Source: Euleptes europaea (taxonomy: Eukaryota; Chordata; Lepidosauria; Squamata; Sphaerodactylidae). Taken from it: a DNA stretch of 64,000 bases. The DNA is taken from the NCBI RefSeq assembly GCF_029931775.1, contig NC_079312.1, forward strand, positions 134,463,872 through 134,527,871. Reading direction: 5' to 3'. This document shows positions 1 through 12,591 of the stretch, piece after piece (the stretch's first letter is position 1; every line of letters starts with the position of its first letter). The notes below the pieces were generated by a model. It was not told the DNA's origin. It saw only the letters and a list, made by a program, of their open reading frames with translations, and searched no databases. The translations under genes were made by a program, and so were the position numbers.

Positions 1-639
1 TTTCTTCCCACCCAGAAGTATTCCTTGAAAGAAAAGAAGATCAAAGAAAGAGGTCCAACAACCTCCCTAGGTAGTTCAAACAATCAATACAATAAAGAAT
101 ATTTACATAGTATTTAATCTGTGTATTTCTATCAATTTAAAACCATGCCCTTTGCTCTACCATCACTGAACAATTGTGCCCTTTATTCTTTCCCCCAGAG
201 ATTGTTTTGATTATTTAAATGCTCTTAGTTCCCCTCTCCCTAATTGTCTTTTCACCAGGCTGTACTGATTCAGTTCCTTTCTCCTGTTTCCAGGGAGATT
301 TGTCTTGCCAACTTTTTAGTGCATCTGTAGCTCTCCCCTCATATCCTTGCCTTTTGTACTGGCTAGACCAAAACTCAGTGCATCAAATAAGACCTTGCAG
401 GTGTAGAGTAGCAAAATGCTATTCCTCTGCCATAATCTTGGCATTGGTACAATGCAAAATGGTCTTCTGTTAAGAAAATGCTGTAGCCCATTTGAACAAG
501 TATCCAGCCCACTCAATATCTAGCTATGGCTTGTCTCTGCTGTCCTGTGATGCCCCTTTATGTTAACAAAATGTTGTACAGAATGTAAGTTCTGATAGCA
601 GTTCTGATAGCACCACAGGATCTCCTGAATGTACAGGTC

Positions 640-1330
640 ACCCCTTTGTGGAATGTGACTGCGAGGAGACCGGGTCTGCTCTCCAGCAGGCCGGTTCCTC
701 TTTAGTTCAAAGTCACCAAATGTTTTCCTAAGAAAACCCAAGTTCCTTACTGAGCTCCCGGATTCCCCCGTTGAGCGCAATACAGGTATATTGCCACCAG
801 CTCTCAATTCCAAAAGGCTGGCTTTCCGGGGATGAGCTGAGAGCTACTCTTCCCCAGCCAGTTTCCCAAAAGTCAAAAGAGGCAAAAACCGTCCCTGCAG
901 AGTAGAGCTTCTGCCAGGGGAGGCTTGTTGCCACAAAACACTAAGGTAGGTGGTTTCCCACACACACACACACACTCAGGCACTTGGATTTAGCCCTGAG
1001 ACCCAAAAAAGGTTTCTCAGACTTCAATATAAAGTCTATAAGTTTATTTTAATAAAATGTGCTCGTTACAGAAAGGAAATTATTCGTGAGACAGGTAGCA
1101 TAAAACAAGAAATCTTAGCAATCTCTAACTTCACAGTAATTCTTTAAGTTTCAGGCAAAATAGGCAAAGTTTCCAAGAGAGTAACAAATACAAGGTTTTA
1201 GTTGATTTATAGTTACCAAGAACCAGGTTTGGTCCTAACACGCAGAGTGTCAGTCCTTCATGGTTGCCAAAAGGTGATGATAGCTCGGGGACATGGCCAG
1301 CATGTCCCCCTCCCAAGCTTCATGATTAGA
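640..1330 (-). mobile_element. Possible LTR-retroelement remnant (fossil)
   Basis: Read on the minus strand the segment has an AATAAA-type signal followed by a short stem-like stretch, as in the R/U5 part of an LTR, and a CA microsatellite next to it. No internal genes and no clear terminal repeats are visible. If it is an LTR piece it is an old fragment. The family cannot be named from this window. Confidence 0.2.
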
Positions 1331-2165
1331 ACAGAGTCCATATTTATCTCTCCCATCTCATCAGGTTATGGCCATTCGCCCTATGAGATGTTGAGAATGC
1401 AATAAACTTGTAAGATTTTTGGCATGACACCTCTAGGCCTTTTGAAGTTAAGGATGTATTTGCATTTCTGCAGCAATGCAAAACATCTGGGCTCTTTCAA
1501 GCTTTTGAGATGTCAGGCTTCTAACAGGATTGTCACCAAAAGAACAGATAGCTGATTTACAATAGGAAGGCATTGAAATGGAGGTGCTTTGAAGTGGAGG
1601 TGATGGTGCCTCCGGTCTCCACACCTTTCTCCCCAAAGTGAAGTGGCTTCCCATGGGAAATGGGAATGGTTTCTCACGGGAATGGTTTGTGAGAGAGCTG
1701 GTCATCAGCTCCCAGAGTCTGATTTCAAGACATTGAAGACATAGAAGGCCGCAGCCTGAACCAAAGTTTGGTGATCAGAAGAAGAGCAAGGCTGCTTTTC
1801 TTCAGTGACAATTACCTGTTATGCATTCCAGACTGACCCACAGAAAAACACTTGGTGGTTTCCTCTGAGCCCTTTCACCATGTGAGAATTGGAAGGTGGA
1901 AGCCCTTGCTGAGTATTCACAGAAAATGTATGGATAAATTCCCATTTCTCAGTTCAAAACCGAAAAACATTTGAAAATTCAAGTTGCTTTAATTAATTAA
2001 TTATACATTTTTGAAAGAAGTTTCTGATTATCCTACAAATAACTCAGATTTACTAAGCACTTTGTTTCTTCTTTTTTTCTAAGGATGTGAAACTACATAT
2101 TTGGAAATAATCAAATATTTTAAAATTCTAGCTTGTAGAAATATCCTAGGAAATAACCTCATTGT

Positions 2166-2320
2166 GTGTGGATTAAGTGCTGTCAAGTTGCTTTGCTTCT
2201 GACATGGTGACCCTATGAATTAATGATCTCCAAAACATCCTGTCATTAACAGCCTTACTCAGGTCTTGCAAACTGAGGGCCAGGGCTTCCTTAATTGAGT
2301 CAATTTGGGTTTTTTCCTCA
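2166..2320 (+). repeat. Old copy of the 'gactcatggcgaccctatgaat' repeat
   Basis: It starts with a TG-rich lead and 'aagtgctgtcaagttgc', then 'gtgaccctatgaatt', 'catcctgtcattaacagcc' and 'tcttgcaaactgagggc'. These match, with many changes, the better copies at 43.36, 50.51 (minus) and 51.09 kb. Divergence from those copies suggests an old insertion. The family is common in amniote genomes and resembles a module shared with several SINEs; I cannot fix its class. Confidence 0.6.
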
Positions 2321-5300
2321 GAAGATCCTTTTTTCTTTCTTTTGGCTTGCTGCACTGGCTGTTAGGAATGAGCTGTTAGTCTCAGACTTTAAGAGGGGGA
2401 CTGGAGAGAGAGAGAGATGAGTCAGACCCTGAACATTCTTCCGTTCTGCTGCTCTCATGCTATCCCATTGATGTGTAGATTGCTACACAGGGAATTGTCC
2501 TTCCTTCCAGCTGACACCTTCTCTCAACACATTCTTCTCCATCTTGGCACCATGGGAGCAGAGCATGCCTCGTGCATCTCCATCCATTCTGGTTAGTTAG
2601 ACTAGATTAGACTCTTCTCTCTACTGCATCCTGTCTGGAATGGAGTTCCTTACAATAAAGGACTCATATTAGTTTTGCAAAGATAAAAAGGCCCTCTGTG
2701 TAACCACACCAGGTAAACTCTGCTGTGACATGTGCCTTGAGCACTCTGCTAACTCAATATTCCTTCATTGTTGAGGCATGCTTAATTTGGTTACATCCAA
2801 ACCGCCATGATGTCCAACTGCTCACATCCTTCCTCTGTTTCAGAGCATGCTGGTAAATGAGATTGTGAGGCTCAATGGCCAAGTCGATGGGCTGTTGCTT
2901 CAGGTAGTGTCTGTGTTGGGTGTTTCCAGCCCTCCTCATCACGTCCTGGCAAATGGCATCCCAGTTGCAGACTTCTCTTACCGCCTAGACACAAAGGTAA
3001 AGTTGTCTCTGGACACAGAGGGTGAGGCATGTTTCTGTTTGCATTACAAAAAGCTATTCCTTGAGACCAGCATACAAGAAAATATGGAGAAACTTCAGTT
3101 GTTTCAGCAAGGAAGCATACAGTATATTTTGTAAAGACTCAGAAGACCAAGGTCATTTATGCATGGGTACGTACACTCACGTTTGCCTCTGGTCTGTCTC
3201 GGTTGTTCCTTGGAGTTATGCATGAGTTTTCCATCCATTAGAGATGACTTCGCTGCCAGCCCTCACAAATCCCGTTCCTTTGTTAACCCAATTCTTCCTT
3301 CGCCCCTAAGCTCAGCCTGGGTGAAATCTCCATGCATAAGGCAAAGTGTGGGACATGGAAGCTTGGTTTCTCTCACAGCCAATTACAAAGCAGCATGTAA
3401 AGAGGCGGGGATTCAAATGCTTCCTGTTTCCTCTGAGCTCTTTCTGAGGAGAAGAAAGGCTTTTTAAAACTGAGGCTTGGATTTCTCCCTCCCCCCCTCC
3501 TTTCAGATTTCTCCATTTTTTGTTTTTGTTCTTAAAATGCTTTTTTATGCAGCAATTGGGTTTTTTTGGGGGGGATTTTCTCTCACAGTAAGCTCTACAA
3601 AGTAAGCCAATTACAAAGCAGCGTTTTAAGGGGTGGGGACTTGATTTGAGCTTGAAGACTGCTGGTGCATAGATTTCCAACAGGAAAGTGTGGGTCCAGG
3701 GAGCAACGAACCTCAGGTAAAACTCCCATGCATAAACGACCAAAGATGGTCAGGGAGTAGGGAGTAGCTCTGAAAGGTTGAGTCTAACAATCCATCAGTA
3801 GAAAGCACTGACTGTCACAGGTCTTTCCTGCATCCCCTCCCTGTGGTCCTTTCAGACTGTGGGAAAGCTTATTCCTGGGGTCATGGGACCTGCACGGACA
3901 AACAGCCATGCAGGTGTGGAGGCTGCAGGAGGAAGGGGATGAGATTGGCCTTTCTGCCACTTCTGTCAATGCAGCTCCACTGACGGAAGAGGGAGGAGAG
4001 GGGCAACGTCTCTCCTTTCCTCCTCCCCACTGCAGCCTCCCTATGCACATGGCGATTAGACCACACGGGTTCTACAATCTTGAGAAATAAACTTTGCAGG
4101 GCTCGGAAAGAACTGCTGTGGGGAGTGGAATCAGGGAAAGATCTGCAGTCTTTGCATTCGTGTATTGCTGGAGCCAACCCAAAGTGTCCAGCTCTACTCC
4201 TTCTTCACTCCCATCATGCTCAATATTTGTTCCATTGTTATCTCTCTTTCCTGTCTTTCTTCTGAGGAGCTTAGACCAGTATACATGAGTCTTCTTTCCA
4301 TTTCATCTTCACAACAATCCTGTTCGGTAGGTAAGACTGAGACTGAATAACTAGCATAAAATCAGCTGGTGAGCTTCATGGCCAACTAGAAATTTCTCCT
4401 AAATCAAGTCTGATACTGTAGCCAGTCCCACAACACTGCCCTTCTGCTGATACTTTCCAAATTATGTAAAAATACAGATAAGGGGAACTTGTGCATCTTG
4501 CCATAATTCTTGATACTTGGTGCAAAAATCTTGTGGTAGTTCAGTTTTAAACATGGGTTTAATCAGGAAAATATTTAGAGACTCTTTCTGTGTGGAGCAT
4601 GTATGATCGCTTCTTCTAATGCCTGAAACAAATGCAGTTATGTACCTAAACCAATGATACTCACTCAGCGTCTCTTTGACATGCCACCTGTGGCTCCTTT
4701 CAGCACTGTTCCCCAATGTGCCACCTGCCCCGTTTCTGGAATGTGAGCAAGGCCCTTGGCTGGTGGGACTTCTGACTGACAGGTAGTTCCCATCTTAAAA
4801 CAGCTGGTGCCAGAGGAACAGGTGAATTGTGAGCCTCCCTGAGGTGCAGGCCTCTCACCAAAGAAGAAAGTAAATGTGACTCTTTTGGTTGATGATAACT
4901 GTGAATGTGGCTGTGAGTGGTGGAGAGAGTACCAGCAATCTAAAAAAGAAAAGCAGGCTCCTGCTGCCACTTGCACCTGGGGTTTGGGCAGCTGGCTTCT
5001 AGCAGCAGTGGTGGCTCCTGCCCACCTTGCATGGAGTGAAGGCCACTCCTTGCTTGGCCCTGGTCAGAGAGGGTTGGCAGTGATTCTGGAGCCCCATTCT
5101 GGACATTTGCCCTGGGCCCCAGAATCACTAGGAATGCCCCTGATCTCAGCGACCACATGTATAGAAACCCCCCCCCCCCAAAGACAAGACAGTTCATACA
5201 ATTTGTGCCTCCATCTCTTGGGCTGTGAGCCCACCTGCATCCTCTTATGCTCCAACAGGTGATACCATCTGAACTAGTCCATCGTCCCTCATTGTGATTC

Positions 5301-7336
5301 CTGACTGTTGACTGAGAAGCTGTCGCTAACGGTCTGTTGTTCCTCCCTCAGATCCTTAACATCTCCCTCTCTCTGCTGATGGGGGAGCAATTTGTCATCA
5401 CCTGGTCCTGACCCTAGAAGGGAAGCTCATCGGTTTTGCAGAACCATAATGAGAAATGGGAAAACTAGTGATGAATGCTCGTGTTGTCTTGATGGTTTAT
5501 CTAAGAATGGTTCCCTTAGAAGAAGCTGTTTCTTCTGGAGAAAGAGGAGGACCCTGAAGTTTTCATTTAAGAAAGATGCTTGACCACTCTTGCTCTGAAT
5601 GAGACTGAGCTGTTCTATCGTGACACTGTTTTCCTGTGTCATTTTTGTAATGTTCTTACTTTCCCGGAGGAGAAAAATTGTGGAAAAGGAAGATGGCTGC
5701 TGTTTGGGTGTGATGAGCGCTCCCCTAATGATACTCCCAGATGTAGGATTAAGCCTGCACAGGTGTTGAAGCAGGAGGGAGTCATCTTCATGTGTACCAT
5801 TTTAGTTACCATGCTCCATACCTCTTGGAATCAAGGCCCACTCTCCCAGTGGCTAGAATAATCCTGGATGGAGCTCTGAAGCATTAAGGGAAATGTAAGT
5901 GACGCTGTTTTGGAGCAGGCATGGAAATGCTCAGGGAAAGACTGCAATGTTTCAGAGCAGTCGAATCACACATCTCACAGCTATATTTTTCATTTTCAAC
6001 TTGTTAGTGCAGCTGGGGCAGGGGGCAGCCAAAGGCATGCCTTTGATACAGTTTGTGCCAAATATCCCTGTTTTCAGAAACGGGCTTCAGGGGTGGAAGT
6101 GGGTTATGCTGCAAGAGCAATTCTCACAAAGGAAAAAAAAAACACCCTCTGTTGGGACAGATACAAGGTGGAAAGAGCCAGTTGCAGAGGAACTTAGGGA
6201 GGGCAGGGCGCATCTTTGCTTTTGAAATTTGCAATGTGTCTTCAATCTGATCAAAAATGGAGTGTTTTTCCAATAAAGATTTGTCCTGAATATTGTACGG
6301 TTATCTTAAATGGTGTTGGAGCTACTTCATAAATAGGAGAAGGATATGGCAGTGCTCTGGTACAGGAACCAATGGCAGAACATGAATCTTGATTATCTCA
6401 CTTTTGCTCTTTTACTTCTTAATTCATTGCACTCACCTTCCCTCTAAGAATCTGGGAACAGGCCAAGTATTTTCCCATCTCAGTGCTGGCCCAGTTTAAA
6501 CAGGTTTAGCTTTATTCCCGGAACTAGGATGAGGTGCATTCAGACCATTCCTTTGTTGACTCAGCAATTATTACCAGCAGTCAAATGATTAGTGATCAAA
6601 ACACCTAAATCTGTTTTTTTTTAATAATCCTGTGCTGTTACCCTTTGAATTACACACATACAAAAGAATAATGATCAGGAAGTAGGAAGACAGAACAATA
6701 GTAATAAAAGCTATACAATTATGCTAGATGCAGTGATCATGTTAAAAGAAGGGGCAAAATAGAATTACAGCTACTGCCGTGCTAAGGTTCTACTATTAAT
6801 TCCTAATAGATAGAACTTTAACAGGAAAGGAGGAGTGATGTGTACCTAGTGATACTGGAGGGGGGCATAGGAAATAAATACTGTGGCTAGCATGTAAGAG
6901 GGAAATGCAGGCTTGATTGAGTGTATATATATATCCCTCCTTTTGTTGAAGACCTATTTACTTTTAAGATTTAAAGATTAATGCTATACAGGACAGAATG
7001 ATGTAGTCCTCATAGGGTATTTGATGAAGATCTAGTTGTAGGCATGGATTATTGATTATGTATAAGGGGTGTGTGTTGTGTGTTGTATGTGTTGTTTTAT
7101 GTTGTCTGGAAAATAACAATTTTTTTTTTTTAAGGAAATGCAGGCTTGTCACTTCCAGGGTGGGGGGGTTATATTCTTCAGAAAAGCATGCATTTCTAAA
7201 CGTTAAACTAAAGTTAAATGTAAATATTGTCCACATTGCTAAAATAGGTAGAAGCTAGCAAAGCATAATAAAAGGGGTCACAAAATTGAACTATCCCATA
7301 GTAATCAAAACCTGTTGAGGTCTCTTGCTTGAGAGC

Positions 7337-7562
7337 CCATGTGGTATAGTAGTTAGAATGAAAGACCATCATCTGGGAGACCTGAGTTCAGTTCTCCACT
7401 CTCCCATGGAAATGTGTCGGGTGACCTTGGCCAGGCTCACACATTTACCATAACCTATCACTCAGGGTTGTGTGGATAAAATGTAGGAGAGGAGACTTGT
7501 GTAAGTCACTTGGGGCTTCTGTTGGGGAGAAAGGTGGGGGTGTGACTGAAGTAAATCAACAA
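7337..7562 (+). mobile_element. tRNA-derived SINE (MIR/CORE-like type)
   Basis: It has a tRNA-like head with an A-box-like 'tggtatagtagttagaatg' and a B-box-like 'gagttcagttctccactc'. A body follows with 'gggtgaccttggccag', 'cactcagggttgtgtggataaaatg' and a tail with 'ggggagaaaggtggggg'. Related copies lie at 8.08, 12.04, 12.59, 20.08, 55.50 and 62.79 kb on plus and at 9.07 and 34.13 kb on minus. Such SINEs are copied by LINE machinery and carry no protein. Confidence 0.75.
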
Positions 7563-8076
7563 TGCCCAAATACGGGATGGTAGCCTAGAGAGCATAAAAT
7601 TGATCTGGGTCCCTCTGCCCTTGAGATTAAAACTCCTTCACACATGAAAGGTAAAAACAGATGAGGGGACTGAGAGAGACTACTCTTCCTCTAATGAGTT
7701 CTCTTTTCATGCTTTCACATAATAACATAAATTAACATTGCTGTGGCTCTCAAGCTAGAGCTAGCAATTAGAACTGTGTGTTAGATTAGAACCCTCATAG
7801 CAGGTGGCTAACCCCTTTGCCCTGGACAGCCCTGCCTGTACAAGTAACTCTATTTGCCTCTAGTTCCACTGGGTTTTGTTGCCGCCTTCTTTTATCTGTA
7901 TGCAATCATGGGCTTCCAGTAACTTAACTCACCTTCAGGCTGGGTGGTGCTTCAGACTGGGTTTTCCGGTATGTTGACAGGGACTTCCCTGTTTAATATT
8001 TGTGGCAATTGCTATCAAAGAATAGGCAAATTCGAAGTGTGCTGGTGACATTCTAACAAAACACACAAGCAATTGA

Positions 8077-8155
8077 GCGCCAGTGTGGCGTATTGATGGT
8101 GTTTGACTAGGACTGGGGAAAACGATCTTCAAATCCCTACTTGGTCAGTCAGTTT
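8077..8155 (+). mobile_element. 5' fragment of tRNA-derived SINE
   Basis: It holds only the tRNA-like head and the first part of the body: 'gccagtgtggcgtattgatgg', 'gactaggactggggaaaacg', 'cttcaaatccctacttgg'. It is the same family as the 7.34-kb copy and ends where other sequence begins. Confidence 0.6.
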
Positions 8156-8210
8156 AACAAACAGTAAGGAGAATGGGAAGGGAGGCCAGCTATGTTGGAA
8201 ACCGTTGCAG

Positions 8211-8320
8211 TAGGGTTGCCAGGTCCCTCTTCGCCATCGGTGGGAGGTTTTTGGGGCAGAGCCTGAGGAGGACAGGGTTTGGGGAGGGACTTCGATGCCA
8301 TAGAGTCCAATTGCCAAAGC
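8211..8320 (-). mobile_element. hAT-type MITE, half copy
   Basis: It begins with TAGGGTTGCCAGGTCCC and runs to the middle of the family consensus (the 'ccatagagtccaattgccaaa' block). There it stops and is replaced by LINE-derived sequence, so one terminus is missing. Complete copies at 17.7, 20.3, 21.0 and 36.05 kb show the full structure. Confidence 0.75.
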
Positions 8321-8329
8321 GTTAGGTCC

Positions 8330-8512
8330 CACATGGCCTTGGTCTCATTGGAGAGGGAGTTCCACCAGGCCAGGGCCAGAAAGGCCCTGACCCTGGTTGA
8401 GGACAGCCGGACACTCTTTGGGCTGGGGACCACCAGCAAGTTGGTATGTGCTGAGCATAACGCTCTCTTGGGGGCGTACCAGGAGAGATGGTTCCGCAGA
8501 TACGATATGTGA
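8330..8512 (-). mobile_element. LINE ORF2 C-terminal fragment (L2/CR1-like)
   Basis: The minus strand encodes a stretch ending in the pattern RAFLALAWWNSLSNE. This resembles the C-terminal end of L2/CR1-clade LINE ORF2 proteins, where 'RAF...AP.LWNSLP..IR' is typical. It is a short 3' piece next to a truncated MITE. The clade is inferred from memory of the motif. Confidence 0.5.
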
Positions 8513-9064
8513 TTTATGTTTATGCATGTGTGATTTATGTTTATTTATCCAAACCCACCTGAACTAGGCACCGTATGTTGTGGTAGGACATTTCATAATA
8601 CATGGCACAACAAAGCAATCTGTCTTTTTCTGTCCCAAACCTACTGCTAGTCAACATCATGACCACACTGTATTCTAGTAACTTGAGAGGAAGGGAGAGA
8701 AATGCCCCTCTGTTCACTCTCTCCATAGAGCCTGAAGTAAAATTTTAACAGTGTTTTGTTATCATGGTTTAATTAGAACTTAAAACAAATGAGAAGTCTA
8801 GAAGTCTGAGGGCTTGCATTGTTTCTAATACACACTTTTCTAATACACACTTTTCTGTTTCATAAGGCCCTGCAAGTCTGATTACCGTTAGTGGCCATTG
8901 ATTTCTATAGCACTAAAACTTATCCTCATTCCGTTGTCTTAAATGCCTTTACTTAGGAGTTAGTTCCATTGATTTAAATAACCAGTTACTTCATAGCAAT
9001 CATGCTTAACATTATAATTATTTGATGTCTATTGTGACCTTCTTTCAAGAAGCTCAGAATGACA

Positions 9065-9240
9065 AAAATGGTTCTTTTCTCCCCCATTTTATCTTCACAG
9101 CAGCCCTGTGGGGTACGTAAGGTTGAAAGAGAGTGGCTGGATCAAAGTGACTCAATGAATTTCTTGGCAGAGTAGGGATTTGAACCCAGACCTCCACAGT
9201 TGTAGCCAAGCAGTAATCATTGACTCCAGACCAGCTTAAC
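9065..9240 (-). mobile_element. tRNA-derived SINE (minus orientation)
   Basis: Read on minus it has the tRNA-like head, the B-box-like 'ggtttcaaatcc' type block (plus strand 'agggatttgaacccagacc'), and the 'cccattttatcttcacagcagccctgtggggta' tail region on plus. It is the same family as at 7.34 kb but more diverged. Confidence 0.65.
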
Positions 9241-9565
9241 GTTTCCCACAATTACTGTCAGGTATTGATATTCTACACACTGTAGAGGGGATAAATATAT
9301 CCACATTTTGTCATTCCATTCACAGTTGGGAAACTGAGTTTGGACGACAATCACTTCCCAAAGACTGCCTGAAGGTGTATTTGAACCCAAGGCTCCTAAA
9401 TGTCAGCCATGGGGCAGAGTCTTGAAGGAGATCTGAGTTGCCAGGTAGCAATGCCTTGCTGTGCTGGAACACAGCCAGACACCTCTCCTGGGTTAATGTG
9501 TCTTTAGACCTGGCAAAGTGCCCAGGAGGAAGAACTACTGTTACATTAAAATCTCCCTGGCACAC

Positions 9566-9693
9566 ACAGAGAGCGAGAGCTGGGCCTCCTGAAAAACTTG
9601 TTTAGCTGCACTCTTCAGAGATCACCGTCGCCTTCCAAGACATGCAGCATCAATATCCGCTCAACATTCTCCGCTGCTGATCAACAGGGACAG
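9566..9693 (+). other. Candidate non-coding leader exon of CARD14
   Basis: A short, less repetitive segment ends in 'gatcaacagggacag' followed by a strong donor GTAAGC at 9694. CARD14 coding begins at 14006 only 9 nt after an acceptor (AG at 13995-13996), so at least one upstream leader exon must exist. This is the best placed candidate that I see, but no promoter signal proves it; its 5' end is arbitrary. Confidence 0.25.
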
Positions 9694-10732
9694 GTAAGCC
9701 AAGCAAGTGGGAAGTCTTCTTTTGCTTTCAGGTTTTTGCTCAGGGCAATAGATTGGTCTGAAGGGGAAGGGCTGTTATCATTTTTGTGAGAGAAACCTTA
9801 GGCCTCCATCATTTTGTCCAGGGTAAAAGAGCTCAGGATGGTGGTGGTGGTGAGGCAAGGTCAGAAACTGATGCGTTTTTCGCCCCTTTCTCACCAAGGT
9901 TCCTGATCCCACAGTTATAGAATCCTGGACTTCTTGTTTCCTACCTTATCTGCAAATGTAACCTCCACTTTGTGTCTTTTTTTCTTTGTTTTATTTTGAA
10001 CTTGTCCATAGAAACATCATTTCAGTCTTTCTAAATCCAGTCTTCAGTCTTCATTCCCAGCTGCAACAGTCAACATATGTGTAACTGCGTATGTTCTCAA
10101 TTATTCCTTGTTAACCCTTCATCTCTTCCCTCCACCTTTCCAACCTCAATCTTATTTTAAATTGCAAGCTCCTTGGGAGAGGAGCTTCTTGTTTTCATTT
10201 GAGCTATAAAGGCGTAGCATACATTGATATCATTTGTATGAATGAATTATCAAATGTGAAAAGAAACCTGACGTCTTGATTCCCAGCTCCCACGTCACCC
10301 TGCTCCCCCCCTCATTGTCCTCTGTTAGCTAGAGAGATAAAATCAGAATTCTGGCTTCTAGCGACTGCCCCCTTCCCACCAAGCTTCTGGGGGTATTAGA
10401 CCTAATTTATATATCACATGATCAGCAAGAAGAACTGACCTGATGAATGGTATATCTTATCAACCACTTTATTTTGCTGTGTTCGCACATGCAAGAGAAT
10501 GAGGTGGCAAGGAGGTGGTAGAATAGATTGCCGGGTCCAGATTGCAGCTTTGTTTGTTCCTTGGCATAGAGGGGAAAACTCCCTGGGAACAGAAAACTAG
10601 CAGAGAAGACAGTTTTTGCTTCACTTGTGGCGCTGTTTTGCTATTTATGGGATTTTAAAAAAAACTCAGGGAATACATTGTCCTCCAGGATCTCCGCCTC
10701 TTATGCAGTGCAGTCCATCCTACCACCTAAGG

Positions 10733-11073
10733 TAGGGATGCCAGCCTCCAGGTGGGCCCTTGGAATCTCCCAGAATTACAGATCATTTCTAGACTACAGA
10801 GATCAGTTTCCCTGGAGAAAATGGATGCTCTGGAGGGAGATCAGTTGTAATAGCGAGAGGTTGGCAACCCTACCTCCCTCCTTCCAGGAGGAGGGCATGA
10901 GGTGGAGTCTGGGGGTGGGCTTTGGTGAGGGAAGGGAGTTCAGCGGGGACGTGATGCCATACAGCCCATACTCCAAAGCTGCCATTTTCTCCAGGGGCAC
11001 AGATTTCTCTAGTTTGGAGATCAGTTGTAATTCCAGGAGATCTCCAGGCCCCACCTGGAGGTTGGCAACCCTA
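10733..11073. mobile_element. Two abutting hAT-type MITE copies
   Basis: The first part (to about 10,871) opens TAGGGATGCCAGCCTCC and closes GGTTGGCAACCCTA, with an internal deletion. The second part repeats the other half of the family and again ends GGTTGGCAACCCTA at 11,073. This is the subfamily with 'ccaggtgggg' near the end. A long open frame across the segment is a by-product of the repeat and not a gene. Confidence 0.75.
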
Positions 11074-11145
11074 GTTGTGATGGGGCTTTCCTGGGCCAGT
11101 TTTGGCAACACTAGCTGTGATGGGGCTTTCCAGGACCAGTTTTGG
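11073..11145 (+). repeat. Tandem duplication, about 40-bp unit, two copies
   Basis: The unit 'ctagttgtgatggggctttc..ggccagttttggc' is followed at once by a near copy beginning 'ctagctgtgatggggctttc'. It starts at the edge of the preceding MITE, so the duplication may have arisen after or during that insertion. Confidence 0.7.
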
Positions 11146-12041
11146 CCTCCCAGTCTGCCCCACCTCCCTCCCTCTCAATCTCTGGGCCTTGATGAAAGAT
11201 CCAGTTATTATGGACTACACAGGTTATTGTAGATCAAACTGTCAGGAGGAGGAAATTGAGTGTTATTTGTTTTGATTTATGTAGCACAGGAAGGCAGATT
11301 AAGATTTGCGCCCAGGTGTGGATAGACTTTGTCCTGTCAGGCAGCACAGATTTCTATTCAGCTTCTTGCGCAATATTACATTTTCCCAGCTAGCTAAGAA
11401 CTTCAGGGCATGCGAGGGATGTGTTTACTGGCGAGACTGCTTGCCCAGCTGTACTTTCCTTGCTTGGCAAGTTTAGCAAAGGTGTTGCTCTCTGCCACTT
11501 CCTTCTAGGTGGGAAACCAAATCTGATAGGTTGAAACTGTCAGAGTATCAAGTTGATTGTAATAATCTGACAAGTAACAGCTGTGTGAGAGCTGTCAGAT
11601 TTTGGAGATCTGAGAGGCCAAAGATGATGTCAGCAGAAGCCATAGCCTTGCTGGTACCAAAGGGAACTGCAGTAATCTGGATCTGGGCAGTTTGCTGATG
11701 TAATGCTTGGAAAGGTCCACAGGTGGCCTAATGCAGATCAGGTGCAGTGGTTGTATATAAGGCTATGTAACTGTGCTTCTGTAACTCACTCAAATACAAA
11801 TCAATTACAGCCTGGAAGTAGTAGTGGAGAAGTGTACGTGATGGTATGTTTTATCTGTGCACTGTAAATAAAGGACACTGTTTCTTATAAAGCAAGACTG
11901 CTGGTGGTTATGTCCTGGAGGAACTCCTAAACCACTTGCTTCCACGTCAGAAACATGGAGGAAGGAAGAAATGTGTGTGTGTGTGTTGTGTCTGGATAGG
12001 ATAATGCTCTCATCCCTGCATTCTCATGGAGTTTTCTTGCC

Positions 12042-12430
12042 AGTGTGGTGCAGTTGCTAGAGTGGTGGACCAGGCTCTGAAAAACCTGCGTTTGAATTAC
12101 CACACTGCAATGGAAGTTGTTGGACGGCCATGGTCCAGTCGCTCTCTTTAGGCCTCAGTTCTGCAGGGTTACCATCCTCCCCAGTGGGGCCTGGAGTTCT
12201 CCCAGAATTACCCATGATCGCCAGACTACAGAGATACGTTTCCATGGGAAAAGGGCAGCTTCAGAGGGTGGAGTATATGGCATCACATCACCGCTGAGTT
12301 GCCTCCCCTCCTCAGGCTCCTCCCTCCCTCAGCGCTGCCACCAAATATTGCAGAATTTCTCAAACTGGAGTTGGAAACCCTACCTCATAAGGCGATTGTT
12401 GTGAGAACAAAATGGGGGAAGACAGAATGA
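12042..12430 (+). mobile_element. tRNA-derived SINE split by a MITE
   Basis: The left part (12,042-12,163) has the tRNA-like head 'cagtgtggtgcagttgctag' and 'gtggaccaggctctg'. The right part (12,383-12,430) has the tail 'ggcgattgttgtgagaac' and 'aagacagaatgagtttgtaagct'. The hAT-type MITE lies between them, so the SINE is older than that MITE. Confidence 0.7.
12164..12382. mobile_element. hAT-type MITE inside a SINE
   Basis: It starts CAGGGTTACCATCCTCC, contains 'agactacagagata' and 'ggagtatatggcatcacatca', and ends GTTGGAAACCCTA. It belongs to the same subfamily as the 10.7-kb and 14.3-kb copies. The target duplication is not clear here, so the boundaries rest on the inverted ends. Confidence 0.75.
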
Positions 12431-12591
12431 GTTTGTAAGCTATTTTGAGTTTCTGCTGAAGAAAAGATGAGGTAAAAATCTAAACACATAAATTTTGCCT
12501 TGATTTACCTCTAGTGTTATTGCCTCTGGGCATACAGGGGAAGGATGTCTCCCTATGGGCAACGGGAGGATTATTTTTGTCGAAAAACTCA

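Larger units (their letters stand above)
1..9565. other. Upstream flank, no recognisable coding exon
   Basis: I find no exon of a known protein here. In human the gene on this side of CARD14 is EIF4A3, and no DEAD-box helicase motif is readable in any frame. The stretch holds scattered repeats listed separately (possible LTR remnant near 0.7-1.3 kb, an old copy of a shared SINE-like module at 2.17 kb, tRNA-derived SINEs at 7.3, 8.1 and 9.1 kb, hAT MITE and LINE pieces at 8.2-8.5 kb). The rest (1-640, 1.35-2.15, 2.35-4.28, 4.45-7.33, 7.57-8.07, 8.52-9.06 kb) is AT-rich or low-complexity DNA in which I see nothing definite. Confidence 0.6.

Noticed and set aside
10627-11232. 201-residue open frame
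   Set aside because: It runs across two abutting hAT MITE copies and a tandem duplication. The stop-free run is a property of the repeat, and no protein motif is present.
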